Origin: Balamuthia mandrillaris
Lineage: Eukaryota; Discosea; Longamoebia; Balamuthiidae
Assembly: GCA_031835245.1 (NCBI GenBank)
Contig: JAVKOQ010000081.1
Coordinates: 124,001 to 188,000 of the forward strand
DNA: 64,000 nt
Direction: 5' to 3'
Below the pieces are notes generated by a model. It was not told the DNA's origin, did no database searches, and saw only the letters and a list, made by a program, of their open reading frames with translations. Made by a program: the position numbers and the translations under genes. Shown in pieces: positions 11,409 through 22,758 of this stretch; within the stretch, counting starts at the first letter, position 1, and each line of letters begins with the position of its first letter.

Positions 11409-13117
11409 ATGGCAACCTCTTCAGCAGCCAACCCGGCCAGAGTTGATTTGAGTTTGTTTTTTTTTTTCCCCTCCTTTTTTTTGTTTTATTTTTTTTTCCC
11501 TAACCCTGAGCTCCTTTTTTTTTAAAAAAAAATTGTTGTAATCAGGTGTTCCGAGATATGATCAAGCCACGTTTTGGGGCCGGTTTCGGCATTTTTTGGA
11601 CGTGACAGACCCGCTGTAACGCTCCTTCCTCCACTCTTCTATTGTTAGATTGACTAGTACTGTAGTCTTACATTCCTTTCTTTTTTTTTGGGGTCTGAAA
11701 CACGTTAGAACTCTCCTTACTACCCAACAACAATTGGAAGGTGCTCTCACCGTTTTGCGCCGCTACGAAAACAGAGAACAAGACTATCCTCTCGAAGAGC
11801 TCTACAAGGCCAAGAAAAGTATACAAATCTCTCCTCTCTTCTTTCACTTCTTCCATGTGCGTGTAACTAACCGTTTTTTCTTGGCCAGTTCGAGATGCTG
11901 TAATCCATCCCGACACTGGCGAAAAGATCTTTGCGCCGTTTCGTATGTCTAGCTTTCTTCCTGTCAACATTGCCATAGTGTTAGGCTTGACTGTTCCCAA
12001 CCCTGGCGTACTTATTTCCCGCTAGTGTTTTGCTCGCTTTCTTTTCTTTTTTGCTTTGCTTTTTGTTCTTTTTTCTTTTTTGCTGTTTCAACTCACTTCG
12101 GATTCTCTTCTTTCGCTCAAACAAGATGGGAACTACTTTATTCTGGCAATGGTTCAATCAGTCGTACAACGTGGCGCTGAACCACGCCAATCGTAATGCC
12201 TCCAACGAGATGTCTAACTCTCAAATCATGAGTATGCTTTCTCTTCTTTTGTTTGCTTTTTATTATCTTTCCTCTAGCTTCTTACCTATGTTCTATTTCT
12301 GCTGTTAAATTACTGTGAACAGAAGCTTACGCAGGAGCGGTTGGTCTTTCCTGTTCATTGGCTGTTGGATTGAACGAGGTGGTGAAGCGCGCCACAGCTT
12401 TCACACCGGCTGTGAGAACTGCCATTCAGAACGTACACTGCATGCCTTCTCTTTCTATTCTCTCTCATCACTCATAACAAGAATTCAATTTCATGTCTTC
12501 TAGATGGTTCCTTTCACCGCCGTGGCAGCAGCTGGTGTTTTGAACGTGTTCATGATGCGAGGCAACGAAATGAAGTAACCTCTTTCTTCTTTCTTTCTTT
12601 CTTTCTTGTCGTTTCTTTCTTTCTTTCTTTCTTTCCCGTTCTCTCTCATCATCTTTATATTAACAAACCACATTGTAAAAGGGAAGGAATAGATGTAAAA
12701 GATGCTGAAGGCAACATTTATGGCAGATCCCAAAAAGCAGGGTACCTGGGCCTTGTCAAAACCTCCATCTCAAGAGTGGCCACATCGTTCGTGGTGTTGA
12801 CCATTCCACCCATGTGCATGACCGCCCTGCAACGAACTTCACTCTTCACAAAGAATCCTCGTCTCAAGCATCCTGTTCATCTAGGTAAGTTCTTATCTTC
12901 TTTTTTCTTGAGCTCTTTTCTGTTGCTTCATGATTCACTCTCTTGTTTATTTGTAGGCATCATCTCAGCAACGTTATGGTTGGGTCTTCCAGCTGCCATT
13001 GCCCTCTTCCCTCAAACCTCAGCCGTGCATGTGTCCAGCCTGGAGCCCAAGTACCAAAATCTGAGGGACAGGCACGGCAATCCTATTACCACCCTCTACT
13101 ACAACAAGGGCCTATAA
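11409..13117 (+). CDS. SFXN: Sideroflexin (mitochondrial carrier, SFXN family)
   Basis: Multi-pass protein of the mitochondrial inner membrane; animal SFXN1 imports serine for one-carbon metabolism. The family is recognised from end to end: RYDQATFWGRFRHFLDVTDP near the N-terminus, then TLLTTQQQLEGALTVLRRYE, the HPDTGEKI motif, FRMSSFLPVNIAIVLGLTVP, WQWFNQSYNVALNHANRNAS, KAYAGAVGLSCSLAVGLNE, VPFTAVAAAGVLNVFMMRG and the C-terminal region with LFTKNPRLKHPVHLG. The first exon is short (MATSSAANPARVDL) and joins across a T-rich intron in phase 1. Introns are small; one holds TTTC repeats (about 12582-12640). The stop is TAA at 13115-13117. Two TGTCGACA-type motifs stand in its promoter. Which amino acid it carries cannot be read from the sequence. 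Confidence 0.93.
12582..12640 (+). repeat. (TTTC)n tract in sideroflexin intron
   Basis: Tandem TTTC units interrupted once by TTGTCG; pyrimidine-rich on the coding strand. Confidence 0.85.
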
Positions 13118-13348
13118 ATACTTGGACAGCAACAACACTCCCGTTGCTCTCTTTATGACTCCTCTCTCTCTCTCTTTCTCTCTCTCTCCCTCCTTTCGTT
13201 GTCTTTTGATGTCGACAAAATACATTCGGCAATTTATCCAAAATTGGATAGCGTCGACGATTAGTGGGAAAGAGAGCAGGCAGGCGGCCGGAGGAGTGTG
13301 TGCTGAAGGTAAAGTGTGACGAAGAAGAAGTTGGCGGTGGTGCCTGAA
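13118..13348. promoter_or_regulatory. PhyH promoter with two GTCGAC motifs
   Basis: ATGTCGACAA (core 13211-13216) and GCGTCGACGA (core 13253-13258) lie 42 bp apart and 91-138 bp before the ATG at 13349. A CT-rich stretch at 13160-13190 follows the sideroflexin stop. Confidence 0.5.
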
Positions 13349-14674
13349 ATGGAACAAGAGGTGCCAACCGGGTTGTCCGAAGAGCAGTGGGCAGAGTTTT
13401 GGAAGCAAGGGTTTCTTCCCTTGGGTCGTGTTCTTACGGATGAACAACTCGAGGAACTGCGGGAGCGGATAGACGCCATCATGCTCGGCAAGATCCAGTA
13501 CGACGACCTTCTCATGCAACTCGATCCTGGAGGTATGCTTTTTTGCTCTTTAACCTCCTCTACCTGTTTTCTTCCTTCCTTAACTCATGCATCAACAACA
13601 AACAATACAAATAGGTGACTACGGCAGCACGGTGCAGTCGGAACAAACAGTCGGTTGGAAAGGTGCTACCCGAGACTACCGCAAAATAGGAGACGCTGGT
13701 CAAGGCTTGGAGAAGGACGACCTGTTTTTTAAATTTATGGGTATTCCATTGTTCAAGCACCTCTGTGCTGGGGTATATGGTCCCCATGCTGACATTGCCT
13801 GTTACCGAGCTATGCTCATGAATAAGCCAGGCAATAAGGGCACTAATCTGCCTTGGGTTTGTTCTCACCCTCTGCTTCTCTCTCTCCTCCTTTCTTTCTT
13901 CTTCTTCTTCTCTCTTTCTCTCTCCCTTTCTCTCTCTTCTTCTTCTCTTGCCTTCTCTCGCTCTCGCTCTCTCTCTTTTCTGTTCTCTTCTCACTGTTGT
14001 TTGTCATTCTCATATTGAGGTCAGCATCAAGATGGAGGAGAGTGGTGGGGTCTCGATAGAGATCCTCTTATCTTCGTGTGGGTAGCGCTGGACCCTGCCT
14101 CCAAGGGCAACGGTTGCGTGCAGGTCATCGAAGGTAGCCACAAGCTCGGTCTCCTTAGTAGGCGAGGTCACACCCTCACAGAAGAGCAAATCCAAAAGCA
14201 TTGCGATGACTCTAAGCTTAGAGATCTGGAGGTTGCGTTCCCTGTTCTTTGCTCTCTTTTCTGTCCTATTCTAACTTTCGATGCTCTCTAGTTGGCGGCC
14301 GGTCATGCTGTTCCCTGTCATAACTTTTTGATACATAGAAGTGGTGTTAACACCACAGGTACTCCTTGTGATGATTTATCTCCGTGGCTAACTACTCACT
14401 TTATGAACAATCGCTTCACCCACTCCAGAACAACCACGAAGAGGATTCTCGGTCAACTTTATCGATGCCAGAACTGTAGTCAAAACTCCTTTAGGGCCTT
14501 GTGGTAACACCCTTTTCTATTTCCCACCGCCCATGTTAAAACCCAAAAAAAAACCTGTTCGTTCTGACTTGTTGTGTGTAACCAGGCAAACCAGGGCAGA
14601 GCTTCCCGCTGCTCTTCCGTGGCACTCTCGGCGAACCTGCTGCCGCTGCAAGCCAGAAAGAAGGACAGCCATAA
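13349..14674 (+). CDS. Phytanoyl-CoA dioxygenase (PhyH) family protein
   Basis: Non-haem Fe(II)/2-oxoglutarate-dependent oxygenase. The ATG at 13349 (MEQEVPTGLSEEQWAEFWKQ) is the first in frame before the family's N-terminal helix (GFLPLGRVLTDEQLEELRER). The iron ligands are the HxD in HQDGGEWWGL and a distal His in HNFLIHRSGVN; the 2-oxoglutarate arginine is probably in PRRGFSVNFIDAR. Between them lies FVWVALDPASKGNGCVQVIE followed by GSHKLGLL, the typical PhyH barrel strand. The protein ends GEPAAAASQKEGQP with TAA at 14672-14674. Five or more introns; one (13860-14020) is CT-rich. Family members hydroxylate very different substrates (phytanoyl-CoA, small metabolites), and no obvious peroxisomal signal is seen at the C-terminus, so the substrate is open. 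Confidence 0.88.
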
Positions 14675-14892
14675 GAAGGTGGCATGTTTTGGGTTTGCTT
14701 TGGCCAACTTTTGCCAAAATCCGACGTGGCACAGCGCGGTTGGCTGCCCCTCCATTCATTAATTAGCATTAACAGCAAAATTATTCTTGCAAGAACTTTT
14801 GTGCATTTGTGTGTAACCCTCCCTTTTCGGTGAGACAACGTCGGTGACCTGAGACCTTTGTGGTTGTCGTTTTATCCAAAGCACCTTTAGAC

Positions 14893-16274
14893 ATGAGCGC
14901 ATCAAGTTCTGAGGCCAAAGGACCCAGCAGCTGGGCCATCGAACGCATTGTCATTCATACGACCAATCCCGAGAAATCTCTTCACTTTTATTCTTCTTTG
15001 TTCGAGTGCGTTTGCTTTTTTTCTCTCCTCTTTGCTTTTTTTCATCCCTGTCAGTCTCACAGGTTTAAAACAGGTTTACTCCCGAAAATGAACAACAGTG
15101 GCGAAGCAAGCAAGCTCCCTTCCCCTCTGTCCGCGTTTCTCCATCGGTACTATTTTTTGTAGCTTTTTTTTTTTTCACCGGGGGACATGTTCTAATCCTT
15201 TGTGATTTGCAGTTGGTTCTTGATTTAGTGCCCTCAAAAGAGCAAGGCGCTTCTGGCTCGGTAGAAACATCTCCCACTCGCCTTTATATGACCCCTTCTT
15301 CTCGCTTATTCTTTCTTTGGCAAACCAGGGCGTCAGGAAATTGAGCTTTTGCACAACAGGAGAGAAACTTTTGCGTCTTCACTCTCTTATTCGTGAAGCC
15401 GGTATTCATATTGAAGGTACTCTTTGTTTCCTTCTTTCTTCTGTCTTCTCTCTTTCCCTCCCTCCTCCTCATCATGCTTCTCCTGCTGTTTTGTTTCTTC
15501 CATTTCCCCTCGTTTTACTTGGAATGAGTGTTTATTTTCTCTTCCTTTTACTTTCCTTGCTCTTTTTTCGTTTTGAGAACCTAAGTTGTTCATGCTTAAC
15601 TATTCAGAGGGTCCCGCTAGAAACGGAGAAGGAGTCTCTCTTTCAGTACAAGACCCAAGCGGTGTCCTTGTTGAGGCCACCACATACGAAACCCAATATG
15701 TTGAAGAGCTTCTGGTGGTAACGGAAGCTGCCACCAAAGTATTTTCTGCAAGCTACAATCAGAGCACAGAAACACTACATTTGATCGGTATGCCTCCTTT
15801 ATACCCTGTCCACTATTATGATTTTATTTTCTATTCTCCTTTCTTACTCGCATTCTTATTTTATTTTTTCTCTTTCTCCTCATTCTTGTTTTTTATTTAT
15901 TTATTTATTTTTTTGGTTCTGTTTCTTCATTTTTTGTCTTGTTGATGCTTATGTGTCACTAACCGAACATCAAAGGCAACGTACCATCTTTCGTGGCTGG
16001 CTTGCTCAAGTACTACTGCGACCAGAAGCGGAAGACTGAGGACGTCAAGGTGCAGCTCCTCAAGTCCAAAGCAGAGGCCTCCTTCCTCGGAGGCTCCGAG
16101 TATCTCCTCAAGTGCGGCGAGACGGACTACTTCCGCATTCACATCGCCCTATCCAGAGCTGCCTTGCGGGAAGGTTGGCAGGCCTTTGACGGACAGAACT
16201 ATGGCGGTTCCTCTGGTGTCTCATGTAGGTTTACGTCTTGGATGAAAGAGCCTTCCACCACACTTACCAACTGA
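14893..16274 (+). CDS. VOC (glyoxalase-fold) protein with unassigned C-terminus
   Basis: The start ATG at 14893 gives MSASSSEAKGPSSW, then AIERIVIHTTNPEKSLHFYS, the opening of a vicinal-oxygen-chelate domain (beta strand, then the conserved FY in the first helix). Later exons give FPSVRVSPSLVLDLVPSKEQ and then GVRKLSFCTTGEKLLRLHSL, IREAGIHIEG and GVSLSVQDPSGVLVEAT, matching the second beta-alpha-beta half of such a fold (the final E would be a metal ligand). The last exon (about 15975-16274) encodes a Lys/Glu-rich region (LLKYYCDQKRKTEDVKVQLL) that I do not recognise. The stop is TGA at 16272-16274. The reaction is unknown; VOC proteins include glyoxalases, dioxygenases and isomerases. Exons between 15075 and 15300 are approximate. 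Confidence 0.7.
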
Positions 16275-17617
16275 TAACATAAACACATTGGCTTCTCTGG
16301 AATGAGCTCTTTGTACTCTCTACTTTGAAGATGCAAAAAAAGACAAAACAAGAAGAAATAACACTTGTTGTACAACACTATGCTCTTTCTTCATCATCGT
16401 CATGGTTGTTAGTTAACGGAAGGAAGTGTTCGATCGTTCATGCGGGAAGACAGGAAAAAAAAGAGTCGATACTCATTCTCTCTCCCTATTCTTCTTACTT
16501 GTTCCCTTTCGTCCAGTTCCCTCGGTGAGAGAGTTCCAGCGATTCTAGCTTCTTTCTATTTCAACCCATTGGAGCACTCTTTCTTTTGGTTTCATTGCGA
16601 TTGGGGTGGGTGGGTCATCGCTGCCTGTGACTCCCCTCGACCTCATTCTGGCGAGATAACCCAAAACAAAAAAAATAATTCCTTTGCTTTGCCCGCGCGC
16701 TACGTCATTCCCTTTTGGTTAACCCCACGCACATAAAAAAAGAGCGAAACGTGTTATCGTTGTTTAAGCCAGCGGAAAAGGTGAGTGTTGGGGAAGAGCA
16801 TTGCTTTTGTTGTTACACAAAATTATTGTTTGAAAAAAAAACCTCCGCCCACAACTTTAACAACTCTCGCCACTACATTATCTCACCAACAGTACAATCA
16901 CGGGAGACCGTTCAAACCCTCCACTATCCCCCCCACAAAAAAAAAAACAAAAACAAAAAAAAGCCAACGTTCAGACCCACATTTCTTTTTACCTGTTTTG
17001 GTGAAAAAAAAACAAACGAGAGGGTTGCGTTCGAAAAAAAAGAGGTAAGGAGTGTAGCAACACGCTCTCACACACACAAAGAAAAAAGAGGGGGCATTTT
17101 TTATTTTCTTTCTTTCTTTCTTTCCACTTCTTTCTTGTGTTTGTGGGTGGTGCTTCATTGGTTGTAGGAAGAAAGTAGGGAAGGGGCGTTTTTATTCTTG
17201 TTTTTATTTTGTACACTCATTTTCATTGTTAGGTGACAGGAAGACGTTAAACAAAAAAACGGGGAGGAGAGAGAAAGAGTCTACACTTCCTTGTGCATTT
17301 TGTTATCAAAACCATAAAACCCCCTTTAAAAGGAGGTTTTATAAAAGGTTCGTCCGTTGAAAGCACTTTCTTTTTTGTTTGTTTTCATTTTCATTTGTTC
17401 TCCCTTTGCCCAAGCGCATTGGGAAAAAAAAAAAAACAAAAGAAGGAAGCAAAAAGGTGGAGAGGGATCATTTTTCATCTTTAAAAAAAAAACAACTGGT
17501 AGTTGACCTCACATATTTGGTACACAAAATTTGCTCATGCAGACGGAAGAGTGCGTGGAAGGAAGAACGACACTCATCTATAGTCCCGTCGTCACTGATC
17601 CCTATTAAAACCAACTT
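16275..17617. promoter_or_regulatory. 1.3 kb non-coding gap with possible 5'-UTR intron
   Basis: The longest gap between genes in the window. Poly-A and poly-T runs are frequent (16920-16965, 17010, 17425, 17480). It holds an ACGTCA motif at 16702-16707. A strong 5' splice site (AAAG|GTGAGTG) at 16781 lies downstream of that motif and could start a 5'-UTR intron of the gene at 17618. No convincing coding exon or RNA gene was found. Confidence 0.4.
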
Positions 17618-18762
17618 ATGGAACTCAGTCAGATACCAGCAAAAGAGATGGAGACCATTCGACATCGTTATGAGCAGGTATTCGAAGGAGAGGACGAAAT
17701 AAGCGTGGTGAGCATGGCCCCAAAGGGAGGGTCCTCCTCCGCGCGAGATGACTCATCCTCAGGAGAACCAGAAAACAACACCAATGAATGGGAGGACTAT
17801 TTGATCGGCACTCAGGTGGCGGCTTTGGTGAAGCGGGAGACCTTCAACATGTATCGCAGCATGAAGATTAAGGGCATCAACCTCCGCAAGGCAGAGCCAA
17901 TGGAGGTGGATTACCTATCCCACATTGGGGCTGTACGAGCAGGCACGCACTCTGTTACATTCATTCCAGTCAAAGAAGCCATGCCCTTCATCGAAGGTTA
18001 GTTTTATTTTAGATTAAGTGATCAACAACACAAAACTGATGAGGACTGCGATCAGATATCAGAGGAAGGAATGCGCCAGCGACTAGTAAAACAAAAGGCA
18101 AATCATCAAAAGGAAAGGCGGACCCGCCCACCACACGCTCCACACGTGCTTCACGAAGAAAAGCTTCTACCAGCAATAAAGGCAAAACCAGCGTAGGAGG
18201 GTGGATTCCCCATTCTCGACGTTCAAGAAAACTGGGAGCACAGGCCAGCGATGAAGAGGACATGGATCTTAACGGAGAAGAGAAAAGAGACAAGAAAAGC
18301 AAGAAAAAAGGGCGGAAAAAGCGAAAGTTGAAACACGAGTCTCCTCCTTCTTCGTCCGCAGCCTTTACCTCACCTTCTCACATGCAACAATCTCCGACAC
18401 CTGCATCTTATTCATCACCCTCTTCTCCGTCCGATTCTTCCTCTTCCTCTCCTTTTTCATCCGTTCCATCCTCACCTCTTTCAGCTACCTTTACGGAACC
18501 TTCGTCTTTTCCTCCTTCCCAAAAGAACCACAAAAAACGATCCTGGACCGACGGTTCAGCCCTTTCCTCCTCCTCACCCTCCTCATCCTCGCCCCCCTCC
18601 TCACCATCCCTACCACCGCGCAAACATTCCCCACCGGACAAAATCCAGTTCCAACACATCCCCGTTCCCGCCGCCTCCAAACCGCCAAGCCGCAGGAAGC
18701 CGCCCCCTTGGGAAGTCCATAGGGCCGTCAAGAAGGAAAAAACCCTTTTCCCCTCTTTTTAG
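17618..18762 (+). CDS. Basic Ser/Pro-rich protein, probably nuclear
   Basis: Two exons. Exon 1 (17618-about 17998) begins MELSQIPAKEMETIRHRYEQ and contains a compact, probably folded segment (DYLIGTQVAALVKRETFNMY, then KIKGINLRKAEPMEVDYLSH and GAVRAGTHSVTFIPVKEAM). This segment faintly recalls the SKI/SNO/DAC fold in its pattern of strands and helices, but I would not assign it. Exon 2 is acceptor-joined in phase 1 (giving GDIRGRNAPATSKTKGKSSK) and encodes Lys/Arg clusters that look like nuclear localisation signals (KRDKKSKKKGRKKRKLKH), then a long Ser/Pro tail ending KKEKTLFPSF, TAG at 18760-18762. I infer a DNA- or chromatin-associated protein from composition only. Confidence 0.65.
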
Positions 18763-19144
18763 TTAGGCTGAGCTCAAACGAGATGTGTTAATACATTGTG
18801 TGTTTGAAACAAAAAAAAAACAAGGTTATCTTTTGCGTGTTCTTGCCGGCATCCCCCTGCAGCTGTAGCCAAAATTATCGTCTCAGCGTTTAAAAAAAAT
18901 ATATTCCAAGAAAATTTTCGAGATCTCTGAAAGATCTATTGGATGACATCAGGCATATTAATTTTAGGGTAACGCCCTCTTATTGCGATCTTCAGCAAAC
19001 AACAGAAAAGAAAAGAGCTGGGGCTAGCGGCAGCGGTCAAAAGGCGGAGAGAAGGGGAACAACAAAAAAGACGTAGCAGAAGGGGAAAAAACTGTTGTTT
19101 ATTGTAAGTTTGTTCAAAGAAGAAGGCGCTACTCGACTCGAAAG
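18763..19144. other. Non-coding gap before C2-RhoGAP-SAM gene
   Basis: 382 bp with A runs near 18810 and 18890 and two nearby AGATCT hexamers (18921, 18932). It contains neither GTCGAC nor ACGTCA. It presumably holds the 3' end of one gene and the promoter of the next; nothing else seen. Confidence 0.4.
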
Positions 19145-21503
19145 ATGGCAACAGAAACGAAACAAGCCTCACCACCAAAGTCGCTGGTTTTGGAACGTGC
19201 GTTTTTTGTCTTCATTTTGTTGATCTTTTTTCGATTTTGTTGTTTTCCTGCTGCATATCTCATCTTTCTTTCTTTTTTTTTCTCTGGTCTAAATAAACAG
19301 TGGTGGAGGGCAAGGATCTGCCGGCCATGGACCGCTGCGGTACTAACATTACCACTCTTTATTTTCTCAAACCTATTTTTCCCTTCTCGATGACCTTTCT
19401 CCTCTCTTCCATTTCTTTTCGCTTTTATGGTGTTCAGGCACTAGTGATCCATATTGCGATATTCGGTATGGAAAGTTAAAGCTGCAGTCCAAAACCATCT
19501 ACAAAACCCTGAACCCGAAATGGGCTGAACAATTCGACTTGTGCGTTGTGCTGTTCTGTTGTTTCTTTCTCTTTCTTTCTTTCTTGTCGTTTCTTTCGTT
19601 CTTTAGTTCTTTCAAGTTTTTCCTGTGTTTTCCTTTTCCTTTTTCTTTCTTTTCTTTGGGAAAATGCTAACTAATTTTGAAAAAACTGCAAACAAACAGA
19701 GGCCCACTGATTGAAGAGGAAGAGATAGACGTTCAATGTTGGGACCGGGACAAAATAGGAACAAACGACTTCATGGGTCGCTTCTCTATCTTTCTCAGAG
19801 ACTTTATTAGGCCTGGTTCGACCTCTTTCCCTTCTTTTTTACATTCTCTTTTGTAACTTTGTTTGTTCCAAATGACCAGGCGAATACACAAAGACATACC
19901 CTCTTGAAAGCAGAAAGGGTAAAAAAGACAAAGGAGTAAAAGGCGAGATAGTCGTCAAATTGCACGTCAAAGAATCAGGCGCTGCCTCCTCCGCGGGAGA
20001 AGCCGCTTTACAACAATCTGGCAAATCTCTTCCTCCCAGAAAAGCTAGCAAGAGTCGAAGAGAGCTCGTCAAGAAGAAGAAATCAGACATTGCAGGCACA
20101 GAGAGCAAGAAACGAGATAGAAGGACCAGAAAGAAAACAAAAGGTAAAGGGATACGCAGCAAAGAAGACGAGAACTATGAGGACATCGACCCTACCGACA
20201 AAGCTCGCGTTCGAAGAAGGCTCGCCAACTTCCTCAATCGTCGTCCCAATCGTGGAACGTTGATCAACGCCGGTATTCTTCCCGCTGCAGGCGGAAAACT
20301 CTTTGGAGAACGTCTCTCGGAAGTGATGTCTCGTCAGGCTACTTACTATCCTGACCTCAAGATCCCCTTCTTCATTGCCTCTCTCATAGAGTTCTTGTTG
20401 AATGACAAGACGACCTTCACCGAGAGCGGATTGTTCCGCATCTCTGGTTTGGCTGGCACCATTAAGAAGGTGAGGGAAATGGCGGAGTCAGGAAAGCCTT
20501 TGGACCTGCCTGAGCTGATCAACAGGGATGATGCCGCCAGCTTGTTGAAGGAGTACTTAAGAGAATTGCCAGAACCTATCTTTACATTTGCTTTGGAAGA
20601 GGAATGGGTAGCTGCTGGTAACCTGATTGTTTTCTTCTTTGTTCTTTCTCTTCTTTTCTGACAATTGTCAATTTCTCAACCCAGCAAAGGAACCGGATGA
20701 GACCAAATCGATTCCAATGTATCAGAACTTATTGCAGCAACTTCCTGAACACAACCTTCACTTGTGGCATGCCTACAATAACTTCCTTTACAAATTGAGG
20801 TACAATTTTACCGCAAGTGTGTCGGCTCTTCTTCGCTTCTCACTATTTTTCTTTTTACTTTTTGTCTTTGTTTTCAAAACTTGAAAACAAAAAGTTTACA
20901 GAGCGAAGTGAACATGATGAACCCAAATAACATTGGCATTGTCATCGGCCCGAACGTTATGTGGGAGAAGAGCATGCACATGCCCAACATGCACATGAAT
21001 CAAGCGGTTGCCACTCTCGTAGAGCATTACCCCGACATTTGGGCCATCTTTCCTGTACGTCTTCCTCTTCTCCTTCTATCTGGTGACAAAAAAAAAATTA
21101 CTGAAACAAAACAAACGAAAAGGGGATCGACGAGGAAGAAACAGAAGACGGAGGCGAAGGCCTCGAAGAGGACGAAGAAGGCAAATGGCTCTACATCCCT
21201 CCCGAAGTCGACTCCGAGGATGAGGAAGCTGAAAGCGAGAGCGAGGCGGAACTGACAGGAGAGGTGGACCAGTGGAGCTGCGCCCAAGTGAAAAAGTGGT
21301 TGAAGGAGAACCAATTTGGGGAGTACGCCGCCAACTTTGGTGCTAATGGCATCGATGGTAATGCTCTTCTCTCCATCGATGCAGAGTCGTTGCAACAGAG
21401 GCTCAACGTGGAGTCGTTGGGTCATCGCAAGAAGATCCTTTTCCGAGTGGCTGAGCTGCAGCAACAACAACCTGCAAAGGAAGTCGTTTCGCAAGCTTCT
21501 TAA
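19145..21503 (+). CDS. C2 - RhoGAP - SAM protein
   Basis: Rho-family GTPase-activating protein. It begins MATETKQASPPKSLVLE, continuing as VVEGKDLPAMDRC into a C2 domain whose calcium-binding loops look intact (DRCGTSDPYCDIRYG and CWDRDKIGTNDFMGRF). A Lys/Arg-rich linker follows (19920-20160). The RhoGAP domain runs from about 20240 (GGKLFGERLSEVM, IPFFIASLIEFLL) through the arginine finger in SGLFRISGLAGTIKKVRE, LLKEYLRELPEPIFTFALEE and NPNNIGIVIGPNVMW. An acidic stretch then leads to a SAM domain (WSCAQVKKWLKENQFGEYAA, GIDGNALLSIDAESLQQRL). Stop TAA at 21501-21503. It probably responds to Ca2+ and phospholipids and turns off Rac/Rho at membranes; the target GTPase is unknown. It converges with the reductase gene, 139 bp between stops. 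Confidence 0.88.
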
Positions 21504-21642
21504 AATCCAAACAAGCCGTTTTGTTTCCTGTTTTTAAACAAAAGTGAAGGCCGTTGTTTTGTTGTTTTGCTTGCCGAAGAGTTAAAGAAGAAGAAGAAAA
21601 GAAAAGGGGCAAGCCGAAGAACGCGACAAGAAGAAAGTTTTT

Positions 21643-22758
21643 TCAGAACTTGAAGCACATATCCTGAGAGTAGCCAAGCTGCTGAAGGTTGGCCAGCATG
21701 GCGTTGTTCATGGGAGTGGGTCCACACATGACCATCATGATGTCATCGGCAGGTGCTGGGCAGTGCTCCTTTATCATCTCCGCTGTGACAAAGCCAACCC
21801 CTTGCGTCCATCCTTCAGGGGGCTTTTGTTGTTGTTGGTGTTTTTCAATGCTTTAGAAAAAGAAGAGAGGAAACGAGAAGAGAAGCACAGAAGAGAGGAG
21901 AAACCTGGTTGAGAGCGTAAAAGAGTTTGAACCGATCAGGGTGTTCCTCGGCCAGGTGCTCCAGTCGGTCGCGCAGGAGGATGTCCTCCTCCGTTACGTT
22001 GGCAAAAATGAGGTGCAGCTGGGTCCTGTCTTTGGGGTTCTTCAGGATGGCGTTGATGACCTGGAGCATTGGGGTAATGCCAGTGCCGCCAGCCAACATG
22101 CCGAAGGCCCTCTTCATGTTGGGGCGGTAGATGAACTTGCCCTTGGGGCCTTTTACGTCGATGACGTCGCCAACCTCCATTCGATCAAAGTAACTCGACA
22201 TTTGTCCCTTGGAAAAAAAAAAGTGAGCGAGATTAACACAATGCTGAAGAAAACGCCGAGCAGAGTGAAAAGAAGAAGCAGTTACTTTGGGATAAACTTT
22301 GATGAGGAGGTCAAAGTAGCCAAGGTCATCGTCAGAGCTTATGGGCGTGTAGGGTCGGTACACTTCCTTTCCATCAATGATGCAGCTAGTTTTTTTGATG
22401 AAAGTTTAGGCTTAAAAAAGTAGCAGAGATTTGATAGTAGTGTGTGTTACCGGAAAGACATGTGTTGGCCGATGGGAAGACCCAACACATCATCGGGCTT
22501 GGGCAGAGAGAAACGGAAGATGCGAGTGTTGTGGTTGATGATGATCTTTTCGGCCAAAGCGAACTTTTGGTAGCGTTCCGGGTCCAACGCCACCTTCTTT
22601 GTAGTCTTGTTGGTGGGGTAGGCCGATTTGGTGGACGCTCCGGAGATCTCCTTCAGCACGATCCTGCCCACAACAAAGGCGATGAGGGCACCCACGGCCA
22701 GACCGAGGACGGTGGGAGTGGAGAGGGCACTGGTGGTGGGGTCCGCTGCGTCTTCCAT
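21643..22758 (-). CDS. CYB5R: NADH-cytochrome b5 reductase, membrane anchored
   Basis: FAD enzyme passing electrons from NADH to cytochrome b5 (fatty-acid desaturation, sterol synthesis, haem protein repair). The ATG at 22756-22758 gives [16 protein letters not shown], then a membrane segment ([19 protein letters not shown]), then the FAD-binding domain ([32 protein letters not shown], and the FAD motif RPYTPIS), the NADH pyrophosphate-binding [12 protein letters not shown] and the C-terminal [19 protein letters not shown], ending DMCFKF. Length and order fit the family. Introns fall after the QHMSFR segment, after IKVYPK and after the FYALNQ segment. The N-terminal anchor suggests the ER or outer mitochondrial membrane with the catalytic part in the cytosol. 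Confidence 0.93.
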
